A DNA stretch of 24,884 nucleotides from positions 1 to 24,884 of the forward strand of contig JBMFWD010000045.1 in the NCBI GenBank assembly GCA_049965615.1, in the 5' to 3' direction. How positions within the stretch are numbered: the first letter of the stretch is position 1; every line of letters starts with the position of its first letter. This document shows, piece by piece, positions 1-9,132 of this stretch. The notes below the pieces were generated by a model that saw nothing but the letters and a program-made list of their open reading frames with translations, was not told the origin of the DNA and ran no database searches. Origin of the DNA: Acidobacterium sp049965615 (GTDB lineage Bacteria; Acidobacteriota; Terriglobia; Terriglobales; Acidobacteriaceae). The position numbers and the translations under genes were made by a program.

Positions 1-204
1 ACGGTGACGGTGCATCAGCATCTGGACGGAACGATCACGCTGAGCTATGGGCCGCACCGGCTGGGACACTACACCATCGGTGGCCGGCTCATTACGGCCA
101 CCGCGAAGAAAATCAGGAGCGTGGAAAAGACGGCGGCTGCGCCGCCTTGGAAATCGCTCCGCGATTCCAACTTTTCCACCCTCCCGGCGGCTGCGGGAGA
201 CTAA
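1..204 (+). CDS. Transposase, C-terminal fragment (partial at window edge)
   Basis: The frame is open from base 1 and stops with TAA at 202-204. The first residues read TVTVHQHLDGTITLSYGPH, resembling the small beta-rich C-terminal domain that follows the DDE catalytic core in ISNCY-like and related transposases. The catalytic core itself lies outside the window. The last 30 or so residues (VEKTAAAPPWKSLRDSN and onward) are low in conserved features because they are encoded by a palindromic DNA structure at 121-179; tails of this kind look non-catalytic. The protein would act on the ends of its own element. I am fairly sure it is a transposase and less sure of the exact family. Whether the full gene is intact cannot be judged here. 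Confidence 0.75.
   Translation, partial: TVTVHQHLDGTITLSYGPHRLGHYTIGGRLITATAKKIRSVEKTAAAPPWKSLRDSNFSTLPAAAGD
121..179. repeat. Palindromic three-way-junction element in the transposase tail
   Basis: An outer perfect 9-bp stem, GTGGAAAAG (121-129) with CTTTTCCAC (171-179), encloses two further hairpins. These are GGCGGC-TGC-GCCGCC at 132-146 and TTGGAA(A)TCGC-TCC-GCGATTCCAA at 147-170, the second with one bulged A. The whole can fold as a cruciform or three-way junction on either strand. It lies inside the coding tail of the transposase and resembles short interspersed palindromic repeats. Whether it recurs elsewhere in the genome cannot be seen from this window. Confidence 0.7.
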
Positions 205-207
205 ATC

Positions 208-256
208 AAAACCGGACACTTCATTTGCTACAAAAACCGGACATTTTCACTTGCTA
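208..256. repeat. Doubled IS terminal motif
   Basis: Two imperfect direct copies of a 23-24 base motif lie head to tail at 208-230 and 233-256. Both begin AAAACCGGACA and end TTGCTA, and the second carries a one-base length difference. The arrangement suggests tandem transposase-binding sites at the right terminus of the element. Confidence 0.65.
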
Positions 257-320
257 AGAACATGGCCCTCAACCACGACTCCGGCAACCTGCGGATGGGC
301 GTAGACTGCATCCCAGAACA

Positions 321-542
321 GTGGGCTACTTCGGAAGGACTTTCTATCGAATCTGGTTCGTAGGCGCGGGCGTCTGGTTCTTTGACGCCCTCCTGAGCAT
401 GCATCACCACGCACTGGGGCGGGGAATGACCCAGTCAGGCATCGCCGCTGCCTTTCTCCTCGTGGGAATGCTGTTTCGCAAAGAGTATCTGCGCCGATTG
501 GCGAAAAAGCAGGCGCGGCAGGAAAAGGGAAAGCAGCTATAG
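321..542 (+). CDS. Small two-TM hypothetical membrane protein
   Basis: This 73-residue product begins at a GTG and ends in TAG. It has two likely membrane segments, at about residues 11-26 (IWFVGAGVWFFDALLSM) and 41-51 (GIAAAFLLVGMLF). A His-rich linker (MHHHAL) joins them and the tail is strongly basic (RRLAKKQARQEKGK), which would sit in the cytoplasm. No family is recognised. The GTG lacks a clear ribosome-binding site, and the same frame is open back to 258, just after the IS end at 256, so the natural start could have been lost by insertion. The amphipathic pattern and basic tail favour a real protein over a chance frame. It converges on the aminotransferase gene. Confidence 0.5.
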   Translation: MGYFGRTFYRIWFVGAGVWFFDALLSMHHHALGRGMTQSGIAAAFLLVGMLFRKEYLRRLAKKQARQEKGKQL

Positions 543-571
543 GACAGCCATCCGCTCCTGCAACGGAAAAG

Positions 572-599
572 GAAGGGGGGAATCCGTTATCCCCCCTTT
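572..599. terminator. Bidirectional hairpin between convergent genes
   Basis: A 9-bp perfect stem AAGGGGGGA (573-581) pairs with TCCCCCCTT (590-598) around an 8-base loop, with an outer G-T pair. It lies between the converging ends at 542 and 620. On the minus strand it runs into a pyrimidine-rich CCTTCCTTTTCC stretch, which suits termination of the aminotransferase transcript. Confidence 0.6.
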
Positions 600-619
600 C
601 ACTGTTTGTTCGAGTTCGA

Positions 620-2005
<1,386 letters not shown>

Positions 2006-2460
2006 GTGCATTGCTCCTTACGGAAAGGGGACATTACTGGCGCCGGAAGTGGCCCGGTCCCCGGAAAAGTGTTGGGCCGCCCTGCAAAGGGGGCGGCAAA
2101 GCAAGGAATTGCGGGAGGTTCCTCTTCTTACAGGCCCATCCGGCCTCCGGCTGGCAACGCCGGGCAGATGAGTCCGGACAGCGGTGGACTAGTCGCTGCC
2201 GAAGAGGCTAGGTCGCGTGTGGGTGGGAAGTACCCGAAGATGGCGGCGTGGAGCGATCGAGCGCACAAACGAACCCGTCCAGCTCTTGCGGCTGAACGCA
2301 ACAGGATACGGATTGTGTGGGCTGTGCATTTGGATCGGTTGACCAGCGGTTACTCCAGAAAGCCGCTTGAGTGCAGCGTAGCACGCGGCAGGAGGGAACT
2401 GGAAGCGGATTCGCGGTGATCCCGGCAGCACAATAGTGCCGGAAGGGAGCAAGAGACGTG
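2006..2460. other. Intergenic region of about 455 bases without a clear gene
   Basis: No convincing reading frame with a ribosome-binding site was found here. It carries the aminotransferase leader with its AAGGAG just upstream of 2005. It also has a GC hairpin, GCCGCCC (2076-2082) with GGGCGGC (2091-2097). On the minus strand this could be an attenuator or the end of a transcript from the secreted-protein gene upstream. I checked for RNase P RNA, tmRNA, SRP RNA and common riboswitch signatures and saw none that held up. Confidence 0.5.
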
Positions 2461-2910
2461 TCAGTTGCCCGGTTTGGAAGTAGATGTCGACCCGGACGCA
2501 GCGTCATACTGCGGCGCCGCCTGCGCCCGGCACATTTGCCGCGCTTCCTTCAGCTTCTTCTGCGTGACCTTGCCCGGAATGTTGATGAACTTCACCTGGT
2601 TCCGGGCCGCAAGGTCCTGCAGTTTGTTGAGAGTAGCCTGGTCTTCCTTGTAGTTCTTCCGGGGCAGCGTGTAGTTGTGGCTCTCCACCACCTGCAGCAC
2701 ACTGTACCGCGTCACGGTCGCAGCCACACCCCAGAACATCCCCCGCGTGGCGCGATGCTGCTCAAAAATCACGCAGCCGGTGTTCTGATTGATCGTCCCC
2801 CATGCAATGGGAGTCTCGTCCGCCTGATTGCGGGCGGCAAAAGCAAAGGGGGCAAGCATCGCGACGGCTAGAGAAGCAGTGAGAGTTTTCGTGAGCAGTT
2901 TGCGGCGCAT
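2461..2910 (-). CDS. Small secreted hypothetical protein
   Basis: This 149-residue product begins MRRKLLTKTLTASLAVAMLA and continues to PFAFA, a typical Sec signal peptide with likely cleavage after about residue 25-26. The mature part is about 120 residues. It has two cysteines (C46 and C127) that could form a disulphide, a basic Lys-rich central helix (about 85-125) and a Ser/Thr-rich tail (ASGSTSTSKPGN). I recognise no domain. The start at 2910 is supported by AGGAG with 8-base spacing, while the frame's longer upstream extension lacks such a site and would bury the signal peptide. It is divergent from the EamA gene at 3037. Export to the periplasm is inferred; function is unknown. Confidence 0.7.
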   Translation of the reverse strand: MRRKLLTKTLTASLAVAMLAPFAFAARNQADETPIAWGTINQNTGCVIFEQHRATRGMFWGVAATVTRYSVLQVVESHNYTLPRKNYKEDQATLNKLQDLAARNQVKFINIPGKVTQKKLKEARQMCRAQAAPQYDAASGSTSTSKPGN

Positions 2911-3036
2911 GCCGGGTGCTCCTTTGCATCTGAATTTCAGCAGTGACTGGGATTCTAGCCGTCTGCCAGACAAACAGACAAAGTTCCATTTCCAGAAGAT
3001 CAAGCATGAGCTGAGACGGTAGGATGTTGATAGCGC

Positions 3037-4011
3037 ATGGGTTCCTCATCTTCCCCAAACAGGCCGGCACAGATTACGGTAATTCTTGCGTTTGCCAGCA
3101 TTTACCTGTGCTGGGGCGCAACCTACACCGCAATGAGCATCGGCGTGCGGCTGCTGCCCGCCACCATCCTGGCCGGCACCCGGCTCATGATCAGCGCCTG
3201 CCTGCTGCTGGCCTTTTGCTATTTCAACGGCAAAAAGATCTTTTATTCGCGCGGAATCATGCTTCGCCTCGGCCTCCTCGGCCTGATGCTCCTCTTTGGC
3301 GGCAACGTCGGGCTGGTCTGGAGCGAAAAATACGTCGCCAGCGGACTGGCGGCGCTGATCGTCGCGGTCACTCCGCTCTGGGTGGCCGTCATTGAGGAGC
3401 TGCTGCCGGGCGGGGAGCAGCTACGGCGACGAGGCGTGATCGGTCTGATGCTGGGATTTTTTGCGCTGATGGTCCTGTTATGGCCGGGCTTCCATGCGGC
3501 GCTGCAAACGACGAAGGGCAGTGGCGTATATGCCGTAGCACTGGTGGTTTTGGTGCTGGGGCCCCTGAGTTTCGCCTCCGGCTCGGTCATGTCAAGGCGC
3601 ATGCATCTTCCGGTGGACCCCTTTGTAGCTGCTGGATGGGAGATGATGGCGGCTGCGATTGTTGATCTGTTCTTGGCAACGGTAACCTGGCAATGGCCGC
3701 ACGCGCATTGGACCATGAACAGCATTGGGGCGTTAGCCTATTTGATTCAATTTGGCTCACTGCTGGGCTTCAGTTGTTACATCTGGCTCATCCATCACGT
3801 GCCGGTCACCAAGGTGGCAACCTATGCATTTGTGAATCCCGTGGTGGCGGTGATTCTAGGGATGATGTTCTTGAATGAGCACCCACATCCCAGCGAATTT
3901 ATCGGCATGATGGCCGTAGTCGGTGCGGTTGCATTGGTCACATCCTCGCAAATGAAGAGCGGCAAACCAGTGGCAGAAGTGGAAGTTGCTCCGATTGAGG
4001 ACAAAGCATAA
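3037..4011 (+). CDS. EamA/DMT-family exporter, copy 1 (YedA-like)
   Basis: This 324-residue inner-membrane protein has about ten hydrophobic segments in two EamA halves, as in the drug/metabolite transporter superfamily. Family-like landmarks are YLCWGATYTAMSIGVRLLPA near the N-terminus, LPGGEQLRRRGVIG between the halves, FASGSVMSRRMHLPV and TYAFVNPVVAVILG near the end. The last three resemble E. coli YedA. Members export amino acids or other small metabolites, but the substrate cannot be told from sequence. The ATG follows TAGGAT at a rather long spacing, and an in-frame TAG six bases upstream excludes an earlier start. It is a close paralogue of the gene at 5521-6498, by eye about 70% identical (not computed), down to the shared tail PIEDKA. 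Confidence 0.88.
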   Translation: MGSSSSPNRPAQITVILAFASIYLCWGATYTAMSIGVRLLPATILAGTRLMISACLLLAFCYFNGKKIFYSRGIMLRLGLLGLMLLFGGNVGLVWSEKYVASGLAALIVAVTPLWVAVIEELLPGGEQLRRRGVIGLMLGFFALMVLLWPGFHAALQTTKGSGVYAVALVVLVLGPLSFASGSVMSRRMHLPVDPFVAAGWEMMAAAIVDLFLATVTWQWPHAHWTMNSIGALAYLIQFGSLLGFSCYIWLIHHVPVTKVATYAFVNPVVAVILGMMFLNEHPHPSEFIGMMAVVGAVALVTSSQMKSGKPVAEVEVAPIEDKA

Positions 4012-4079
4012 CAGACCACCCATTCCGGCAAGTCCCGCGAATGGAGCGGTCACTGGGACGATCTTCAACGCTTCATCCA

Positions 4080-5309
4080 TCAGCTTACGGCCCGCAGTCC
4101 GGGTTTCGATCTTTCCAGGTACGCAAATGCAGTCCTCAGTAGGATAGGGGTGATAAATGTGGTCACAACAGCCATCAGGACGAGAGTAGTGAAGAGCTGG
4201 GAGCCGATGAGTCCGCTGGCCAGCGCAATATTGGCGATGACAAGTTCCATGACGCCACGGCCATTCAAGCCAATGCCGAGAGCCCAGCTCTCACCGGTAT
4301 GCAATCGCGCAAGTCGTCCGCCAATAAAGCCTCCCAGAACCTTCCCCGCGATGGAGACGGCCAGAACGGACGTCACGAGCGTCCAGTCCTTCAGCGCTGA
4401 TGCGTCAAACTCAAGACCGATGGCCGCAAAAAAGATGGGGCCTACAAAGCCTACCGTGATGCTGGAGGCTGTCTTCTCAATCTGCTTGAAGTTGTTTTTT
4501 CCGAGCGCTTCGTGGCTTAGAAGCATAGAACCGAAAAATGCTCCGACCACAAAATCCAGCCCCAAAAGTTCAGAGAGACTGGCGAACGCGATGACAAAGA
4601 GCAAAATCGTCGCAAAGCGAATCTCGTCTCCCTGAAGACTGCTCAGAATGCGCTCCAGGGCGCCGGTAGATTTTCGGCGGCGGATCACCGAGAAACGTCG
4701 CACCAGGCGTGCTGCAATGGCAAAGACAATCATGAAGAGCAGAGCCATGCCAAGAGATTCACCAATGGAAATGGCAAACAACTGCACAGTATCTGGGGCT
4801 GATTTCATGCTGAGAATCACTCCCAGTATCAGCAGCGAAATCACATCGTTGGCGACCGATGCTGAAACAATCTTCTGGCCGATGTCGGTGTTGAGTCTTC
4901 CCAGATCCATCAGGATGCGAACACTGACCGGAAGCGCAGTGATGGCGATGCACAGGCCGAGAAAGGCCATGTGCATGTTGTCCATGCCAAATAACTTTCC
5001 GAGCACAATTCCGCCGGTCAGCGGCACAAGGAATCCCGCAATACTCACCCAGGCCTTCCGCCCGCGAAAGGAATCCAGCAACGCATCCAGGTCCATTTCC
5101 ATTCCAGCCAGAAAAACGAGTAGAAGCACGCCGATATTCGCCAGCGCCTTGATCTCGGGCGTGTAGTGGACGTAGGAAAGTCAGGATGGCCCCAGGATGA
5201 TACCTGCCGCAATTTCGCCAAGCATAGAGGGCTGCCCAAGTCGCGAGGCGATCTCTCCAAGAACACGAGAGAAAAGCAGCAGGAGCAGAAGCGACTGTAT
5301 GAGCGACAT
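4080..5309 (-). pseudogene. Kef-type cation/proton antiporter broken by an in-frame TGA
   Basis: The gene reads as a CPA2-family (KefB/Na+-H+ exchanger) membrane protein of about 409 residues. The start at 5309 gives MSLIQSLLLLLLFSRVLGEI, then GQPSMLGEIAAGIILGPS, the normal first helix and signature of the family. Codon 43 is TGA (5183-5181), after which the same frame resumes with LSYVHYTPEIKALANIGVLL and runs to the stop at 4080. Downstream are LVFLAGMEMD, VSASVANDVISLLILG and LGIGLNGRGVMELV, all expected in active antiporters, and no frameshift was seen. Translation could restart at the GTG at 5129, but that product lacks the first helices. It is either a nonsense pseudogene, a strain-specific mutation or a sequencing error. 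There is no TrkA_N domain at the C-terminus. Confidence 0.82.
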
Positions 5310-5520
5310 GACCTACGACCTCATGTTGAAAATTGAGCCCTCAGGTTATCACGAAGAACGGCAATTTCTGGCGCATACACAATGACCGGATGACAGCCGC
5401 CGGGTGATTAAAATGACAGTCTTGAGAGGGATGATCTTTTAAGATTGAGATGCCGATTGCAAGGATTTTTATGCACCCGCTTCGGAGATCTCGGCGAAAC
5501 GATAGGATTGTGGATAGTCC
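5310..5520. promoter_or_regulatory. Divergent leader region between antiporter and second EamA gene
   Basis: This 211-base gap lies between divergent genes, so promoters for both are expected here. I see an 11-base near-palindrome ATCTT-TTA-AGAT around 5430-5445 but no convincing -35/-10 pair. The start of the EamA gene repeats the arrangement of copy 1: TAGGAT, a long spacer with an in-frame TAG, then ATGGG. Confidence 0.3.
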
Positions 5521-6498
5521 ATGGGCTCTTTCTCTCTCCAAAACAAGCCCGCGCCTCTTCTTGTGGCGTTTTCATTTTTGTGCCTCTACCTTTGCTGGGG
5601 CGCCACCTATGTTGCCAACAGCGTTGGGGTGAGCCTGTTGCCTGCGACCGTTCTGGCGGGCACACGCTTAACCATCAGCGGCAGCATCCTACTGGCTTTT
5701 TGCTTTTTCACAAATAAAAAAGTTGTTCTCCCTCGGCAGCTTCTGCAGCGATTGTGGTTGCTGGGTGTCATCATGCTGTTTGGGGGCCATATCGGCCTGG
5801 TATGGAGCGAAAAATATGTGGCAAGCGGCCTGGCGGCTCTGCTGGTGGCCGTGACCCCGCTGTACGTTGCAGTCATTGAATCGCTGCTGCCCGGCGGCGA
5901 GCGCTTGCGGCGCAGGGGTGTAATTGGTCTGCTGCTTGGTTTTTTTGCGCTGGTTGCGCTTCTGTGGAGAAGTTTTGTCTCAAATTTGCGAATGCCGACG
6001 CATGGGACTTCCATGCAATTCATTGCGTCAATCGTACTCTTGCTGGGCGCTCTCAGTTTTGCTTCCGGTTCTGTGATGTCACGGCGGATGAATTTGCCCG
6101 TCCATCCGCTGGTCGCAGCCGGGTGGGAGATGCTGGCGGCAGGTGTCGCAGAACTCACATTCGCTACCCTCACCTGGCAATGGCCACACGCAGTCTGGAA
6201 TGAGCGCAGTATTGCCGCCATCTCCTACCTGATTTTCTTTGGTTCGCTGCTCGGCTTCAGTTGTTATATCTGGCTCATCCATCATGTGCCGGTAGCCAAA
6301 GTGGCCACCTATGCATATGTGAATCCGGTAGTGGCCGTGATTCTGGGAGTGCTACTGCTGGGTGAGCATCCGCACTCGAGCGAGTATGTCGGGATGGCGG
6401 CCGTGGTTGGCTCCGTGGCGCTGGTGACCTCGTCGCAGATGAAGAGCGGCAAAGCGGTGGCGGAGTTGGAAGTAACTCCAATCGAAGACAAGGCGTAG
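5521..6498 (+). CDS. EamA/DMT-family exporter, copy 2 (YedA-like)
   Basis: This 325-residue paralogue of the 3037-4011 gene has the same ten-segment EamA-EamA plan. Stretches identical in both copies include YLCWGATY, GLVWSEKYVASGLAAL, LRRRGVIGL, SFASGSVMSRRM, TWQWPHA, LLGFSCYIWLIHHVPV and TSSQMKSGK. Differences cluster in the N-terminus, around residues 60-75 and in the loop at about 150-165. These are places where substrate specificity may have diverged, though that is inference. The ATG at 5521 is preceded by an in-frame TAG six bases upstream, as in copy 1, so the start is well fixed. It is probably an exporter of a small metabolite in the inner membrane. It converges on cysS about 200 bases downstream, with no strong terminator seen between. 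Confidence 0.88.
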   Translation: MGSFSLQNKPAPLLVAFSFLCLYLCWGATYVANSVGVSLLPATVLAGTRLTISGSILLAFCFFTNKKVVLPRQLLQRLWLLGVIMLFGGHIGLVWSEKYVASGLAALLVAVTPLYVAVIESLLPGGERLRRRGVIGLLLGFFALVALLWRSFVSNLRMPTHGTSMQFIASIVLLLGALSFASGSVMSRRMNLPVHPLVAAGWEMLAAGVAELTFATLTWQWPHAVWNERSIAAISYLIFFGSLLGFSCYIWLIHHVPVAKVATYAYVNPVVAVILGVLLLGEHPHSSEYVGMAAVVGSVALVTSSQMKSGKAVAELEVTPIEDKA

Positions 6499-6698
6499 CG
6501 ACGCCATGCCGGCGGCGGTGTGATAGCGACTTCAGGATCGGTGTACCCGAAGCGGAAACTTTCCAGCCGATGCGATCAGCAGGGAGCGGCGGCCCGGCAG
6601 GGCCTCAAAACCGGCATGACCATCCTGAAATCCCTCCAGGCATTGCAAGAACACAGCCCGGCCTGGACGGCTGAGTGCTGCCCCGTTACTTTGCGTGT

Positions 6699-8174
6699 CT
6701 ATTTGCGCCGCCAGCGTGCGCCGTCCTTCGAATCCTCAATCAGAATCCCCTTGGCGGCAAGATCGTCGCGAATCTGGTCGGCGCGGGCAAAGTTACGTGC
6801 CCGCTTGGCCTGGGCACGCTCCTCCACAAGCGACTGAATCTGCTCATCGCCGAGGCCCCGCTGCGCAAGCACCTCGGGCGCAGCCTGCTCGAGTCGGCCT
6901 TCCTGCTCCGCCCAGTCCAGCGCAAACTGCGTGACCGCTGCATCGCGATCTTCCAGCACCGCAAAGACCGAGTCGAACTCCCGGAGCGTCTCCAGAATCG
7001 CCGCGGCGTTTTCTTCGCTCACACCACCGGAGTCTGCGGCAGTATTGCCGGCGCGGACCAGGTCAAAGATGGCCGCCCGCGCTTCGGCGGTATTCAGATC
7101 ATTTTCCAGCCCGGCGCGGAAGCCCTTCCGGCATTTCTCCGTCTCCGCCAGCAGTTCCGGGTTGGTCTCTGCAGCGCGAGGCGTGGTCAAAATTCGCTGG
7201 CGGAACGTCCGCAGACGATCCACGGCAGCCGTCTCCGCGGCCAGCCCCTCAAACGTGAAGTTGAGCTGCTGGCGATAGGGCACGGAGATCAACAACATCC
7301 TTATCGCCGAAGCCTTGTACCCCTTCAGCAGCAAGTCCCGAAGCGTAAAAAAGTTACCCTCGGACTTCGACATCTTCCGCCCTTCCACCAGCAAAAACCG
7401 CACATGGAACCAGTGGCGCGCAAAAGTGTGATGGGTGGCGCATTCTGACTGCGCAATCTCGTTCTCATGGTGCGGGAACATCAGATCTTCCCCGCCGGCA
7501 TGCAGATCCAGCGTGTTGCCCAGGTACTCCATGGCCATGGCGGAGCACTCAATATGCCACCCGGGCCGGCCCGGGCCAAGTTCGGTCTGCCAGAAGTGCT
7601 CACCCGGCTTGGGCGCTTTCCAAAGGGCAAAATCCCGCGCGGAGTCCTTCTCATACTCGTCCACATCCACGCGCGCCCCGTCGGCCATGCCGCTCAGGTC
7701 CTTCTTCGAGAGCTTACCGTACTCCGGAAAACGCGAAATGCGGAAATACCAGGAGCCATCCTCGGTCTGGTAGGCAAAGCCCTGCGCTGCCAGCCGCTGA
7801 ATCAACCGGACCATCGCAGAAATGTTCTCGGTTGCACGCGCAATCACCTCAGGACGCGCGACCCCAAGCGCATCCAGGTCCTCGAAAAATGCCCGTTCAT
7901 ACTTCTGCGTGTACTCTGATATCGGCACACCGGCCTGGGCGGCGTTCCGGATAATCTTGTCGTCCACATCCGTAATATTCATGACATGGCGCAACTTAAG
8001 CCCTTCCAGCAGAAGCGCCCGGCGCAGAACATCCACGTGGCAAAAGGTCCTGAAGTTCCCAATGTGCCCGTAGTCGTAAATGGTAGGGCCGCAGGCGTAC
8101 ATGCGGAAAATGCTGCCGTCGGCAGGGGCAAGGGCTTCGATTTGGCCGGAAAGGGTATTGAAGAGTCGAATCAT
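6699..8174 (-). CDS. cysS: Cysteinyl-tRNA synthetase
   Basis: This 491-residue class-I aminoacyl-tRNA synthetase charges tRNA-Cys with cysteine using ATP in the cytoplasm. The HIGH-type motif is CGPTIYDYGHIGN (28-40) and the KMSKS loop is at 267-271. The zinc ligands expected from E. coli are present: C28, C210 in WHIECSAM, and H235 with E239 in PHHENE. The C-terminal DALR and anticodon-binding regions follow, ending in a basic RWRRK. The length is close to the family norm. The frame is open upstream to 8357, but MIRLFNTLSG at 8174 is the normal N-terminus of the family. The ribosome-binding site is weak. The gene is divergent from the sigma factor at 8446. Confidence 0.96.
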   Translation of the reverse strand: MIRLFNTLSGQIEALAPADGSIFRMYACGPTIYDYGHIGNFRTFCHVDVLRRALLLEGLKLRHVMNITDVDDKIIRNAAQAGVPISEYTQKYERAFFEDLDALGVARPEVIARATENISAMVRLIQRLAAQGFAYQTEDGSWYFRISRFPEYGKLSKKDLSGMADGARVDVDEYEKDSARDFALWKAPKPGEHFWQTELGPGRPGWHIECSAMAMEYLGNTLDLHAGGEDLMFPHHENEIAQSECATHHTFARHWFHVRFLLVEGRKMSKSEGNFFTLRDLLLKGYKASAIRMLLISVPYRQQLNFTFEGLAAETAAVDRLRTFRQRILTTPRAAETNPELLAETEKCRKGFRAGLENDLNTAEARAAIFDLVRAGNTAADSGGVSEENAAAILETLREFDSVFAVLEDRDAAVTQFALDWAEQEGRLEQAAPEVLAQRGLGDEQIQSLVEERAQAKRARNFARADQIRDDLAAKGILIEDSKDGARWRRK

Positions 8175-8445
8175 GCGCGCAGCGGGCCTATCGGGACACG
8201 AAATGGAGCGTATCCCTCTGAAAATTCTACCAGTCTGGACCGGAGTCCCTCGGCAGGAGCCCCCCGCTCGCAAAACCCGCTCGTCCCGCGCACCGGTTTT
8301 CTCCCAGACAGCACAAAACCAGATTCCAGAATCGCTAACTGCAATACCCACTCCCATTTACCGCTTGCCGGTAGAGTGGAACGGTGCGGATAATGAATTC
8401 GGCGTTCCATATGCCCGGCCGACCCGCCAGAAAGGTATCCCAGCC

Positions 8446-9132
8446 ATGAAAGTTGCGAGCGTTCTCAAAAAGCTTGGCCGGGACAGCGTCTTTGGCGAGG
8501 GAGTCTACGTCTCTGAAGGTGAGATGAGTTCTGCAGCCATCCAACTCGCGGAAGTCGCACAAGCCGAGAACCTCGCAGTCGCCGAAGGTTTGCGCCGGCA
8601 CGACCCCGAGCTGCTCGACGAGCTCATCCTGCGCTACCAGCACCGGCTTTTGCGCTACTTGCTGTACCTCACCGGAAACCGCGAACAGGCCGAAGACATC
8701 TTTCAGGAAACCTGGATGCGCGTACTCCAGCGCGGCGCACAATACAACGGAGCGGCGCGCTTCGATACATGGCTCTTCACCATCGCCCGCAACCTGGTCA
8801 TCGACATGCGTCGCAAGCGGCAGATGGCAAGCCTCGAAGACCTGGCCGAATCCGGCGGAGTAGAGCGCGCCATGGAAATGGCCAGCTCCGACAAGTCCCC
8901 CTTCGAACACCTGCAAACCCTGGAAAACGGCAGACTGGTCATGCAGGTCCTTCTGGAACTGGAACCTCTCCATCGCGAAGCCATCGTATTGCGATTCCAG
9001 GAGGAGATGACCCTCGAAGAAATCGCACTCGTCACCATGGCACCCCTCTCCACCGTAAAGTCAAGGCTTTACCGCGGACTGGCGGCGATGCGGCCGAAAC
9101 TCGCCGCAATGGAAGAAAGGAGCGGGCGATGA
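8446..9132 (+). CDS. ECF-like RNA polymerase sigma factor
   Basis: This 228-residue sigma-70 family protein has region 2 at about 60-125 (LILRYQHRLLRYL, then DIFQETWMRVL and FDTWLFTIARNLVID). Region 4 is at about 165-215 (LHREAIVLRFQEEMTLEEIA, then STVKSRLYRG). It lacks regions 1.1 and 3, as expected of ECF (RpoE-like) factors, and would direct polymerase to a small regulon. The start at 8446 has AAAGG at 10 bases. An internal ATG at 8524 with AGGTGAG immediately before it would give MSSAAIQLAEV and may be the true start, so the first 26 residues are uncertain. The stop overlaps the ATG of the next gene (ATGA), indicating translational coupling. Confidence 0.88.
   Translation: MKVASVLKKLGRDSVFGEGVYVSEGEMSSAAIQLAEVAQAENLAVAEGLRRHDPELLDELILRYQHRLLRYLLYLTGNREQAEDIFQETWMRVLQRGAQYNGAARFDTWLFTIARNLVIDMRRKRQMASLEDLAESGGVERAMEMASSDKSPFEHLQTLENGRLVMQVLLELEPLHREAIVLRFQEEMTLEEIALVTMAPLSTVKSRLYRGLAAMRPKLAAMEERSGR

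Larger units (their letters stand above)
1..256 (+). mobile_element. Right end of a truncated insertion sequence
   Basis: The window opens inside a transposase reading frame, and two near-identical copies of an AAAACCGGACA-type motif follow its stop. Such CCGGACA-rich ends are what I would expect at an IS terminus, so the element probably ends near 256. Only the distal part lies in the window, so neither the left end nor target duplications can be checked. Family assignment (ISNCY/IS481-like DDE transposon) rests on the look of the transposase tail and is not firm. Confidence 0.65.

Noticed and set aside
2165..2200. Hammerhead-ribozyme-like string CAGATGAGTCCGGAC
   Set aside because: The core needs CTGATGA and a GAAA after stem II. 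The first is CAGATGA and the second is missing, so it is chance.
2432..2456. SRP-RNA-like CCGGAAGGGAGCA
   Set aside because: The flanking bases do not pair as helix 8 requires and the upstream internal-loop sequence does not match, so no 4.5S RNA is called.
5181..5183. TGA in the antiporter as selenocysteine
   Set aside because: Antiporters of this family are not known selenoproteins, and no SECIS-like hairpin is seen directly downstream.
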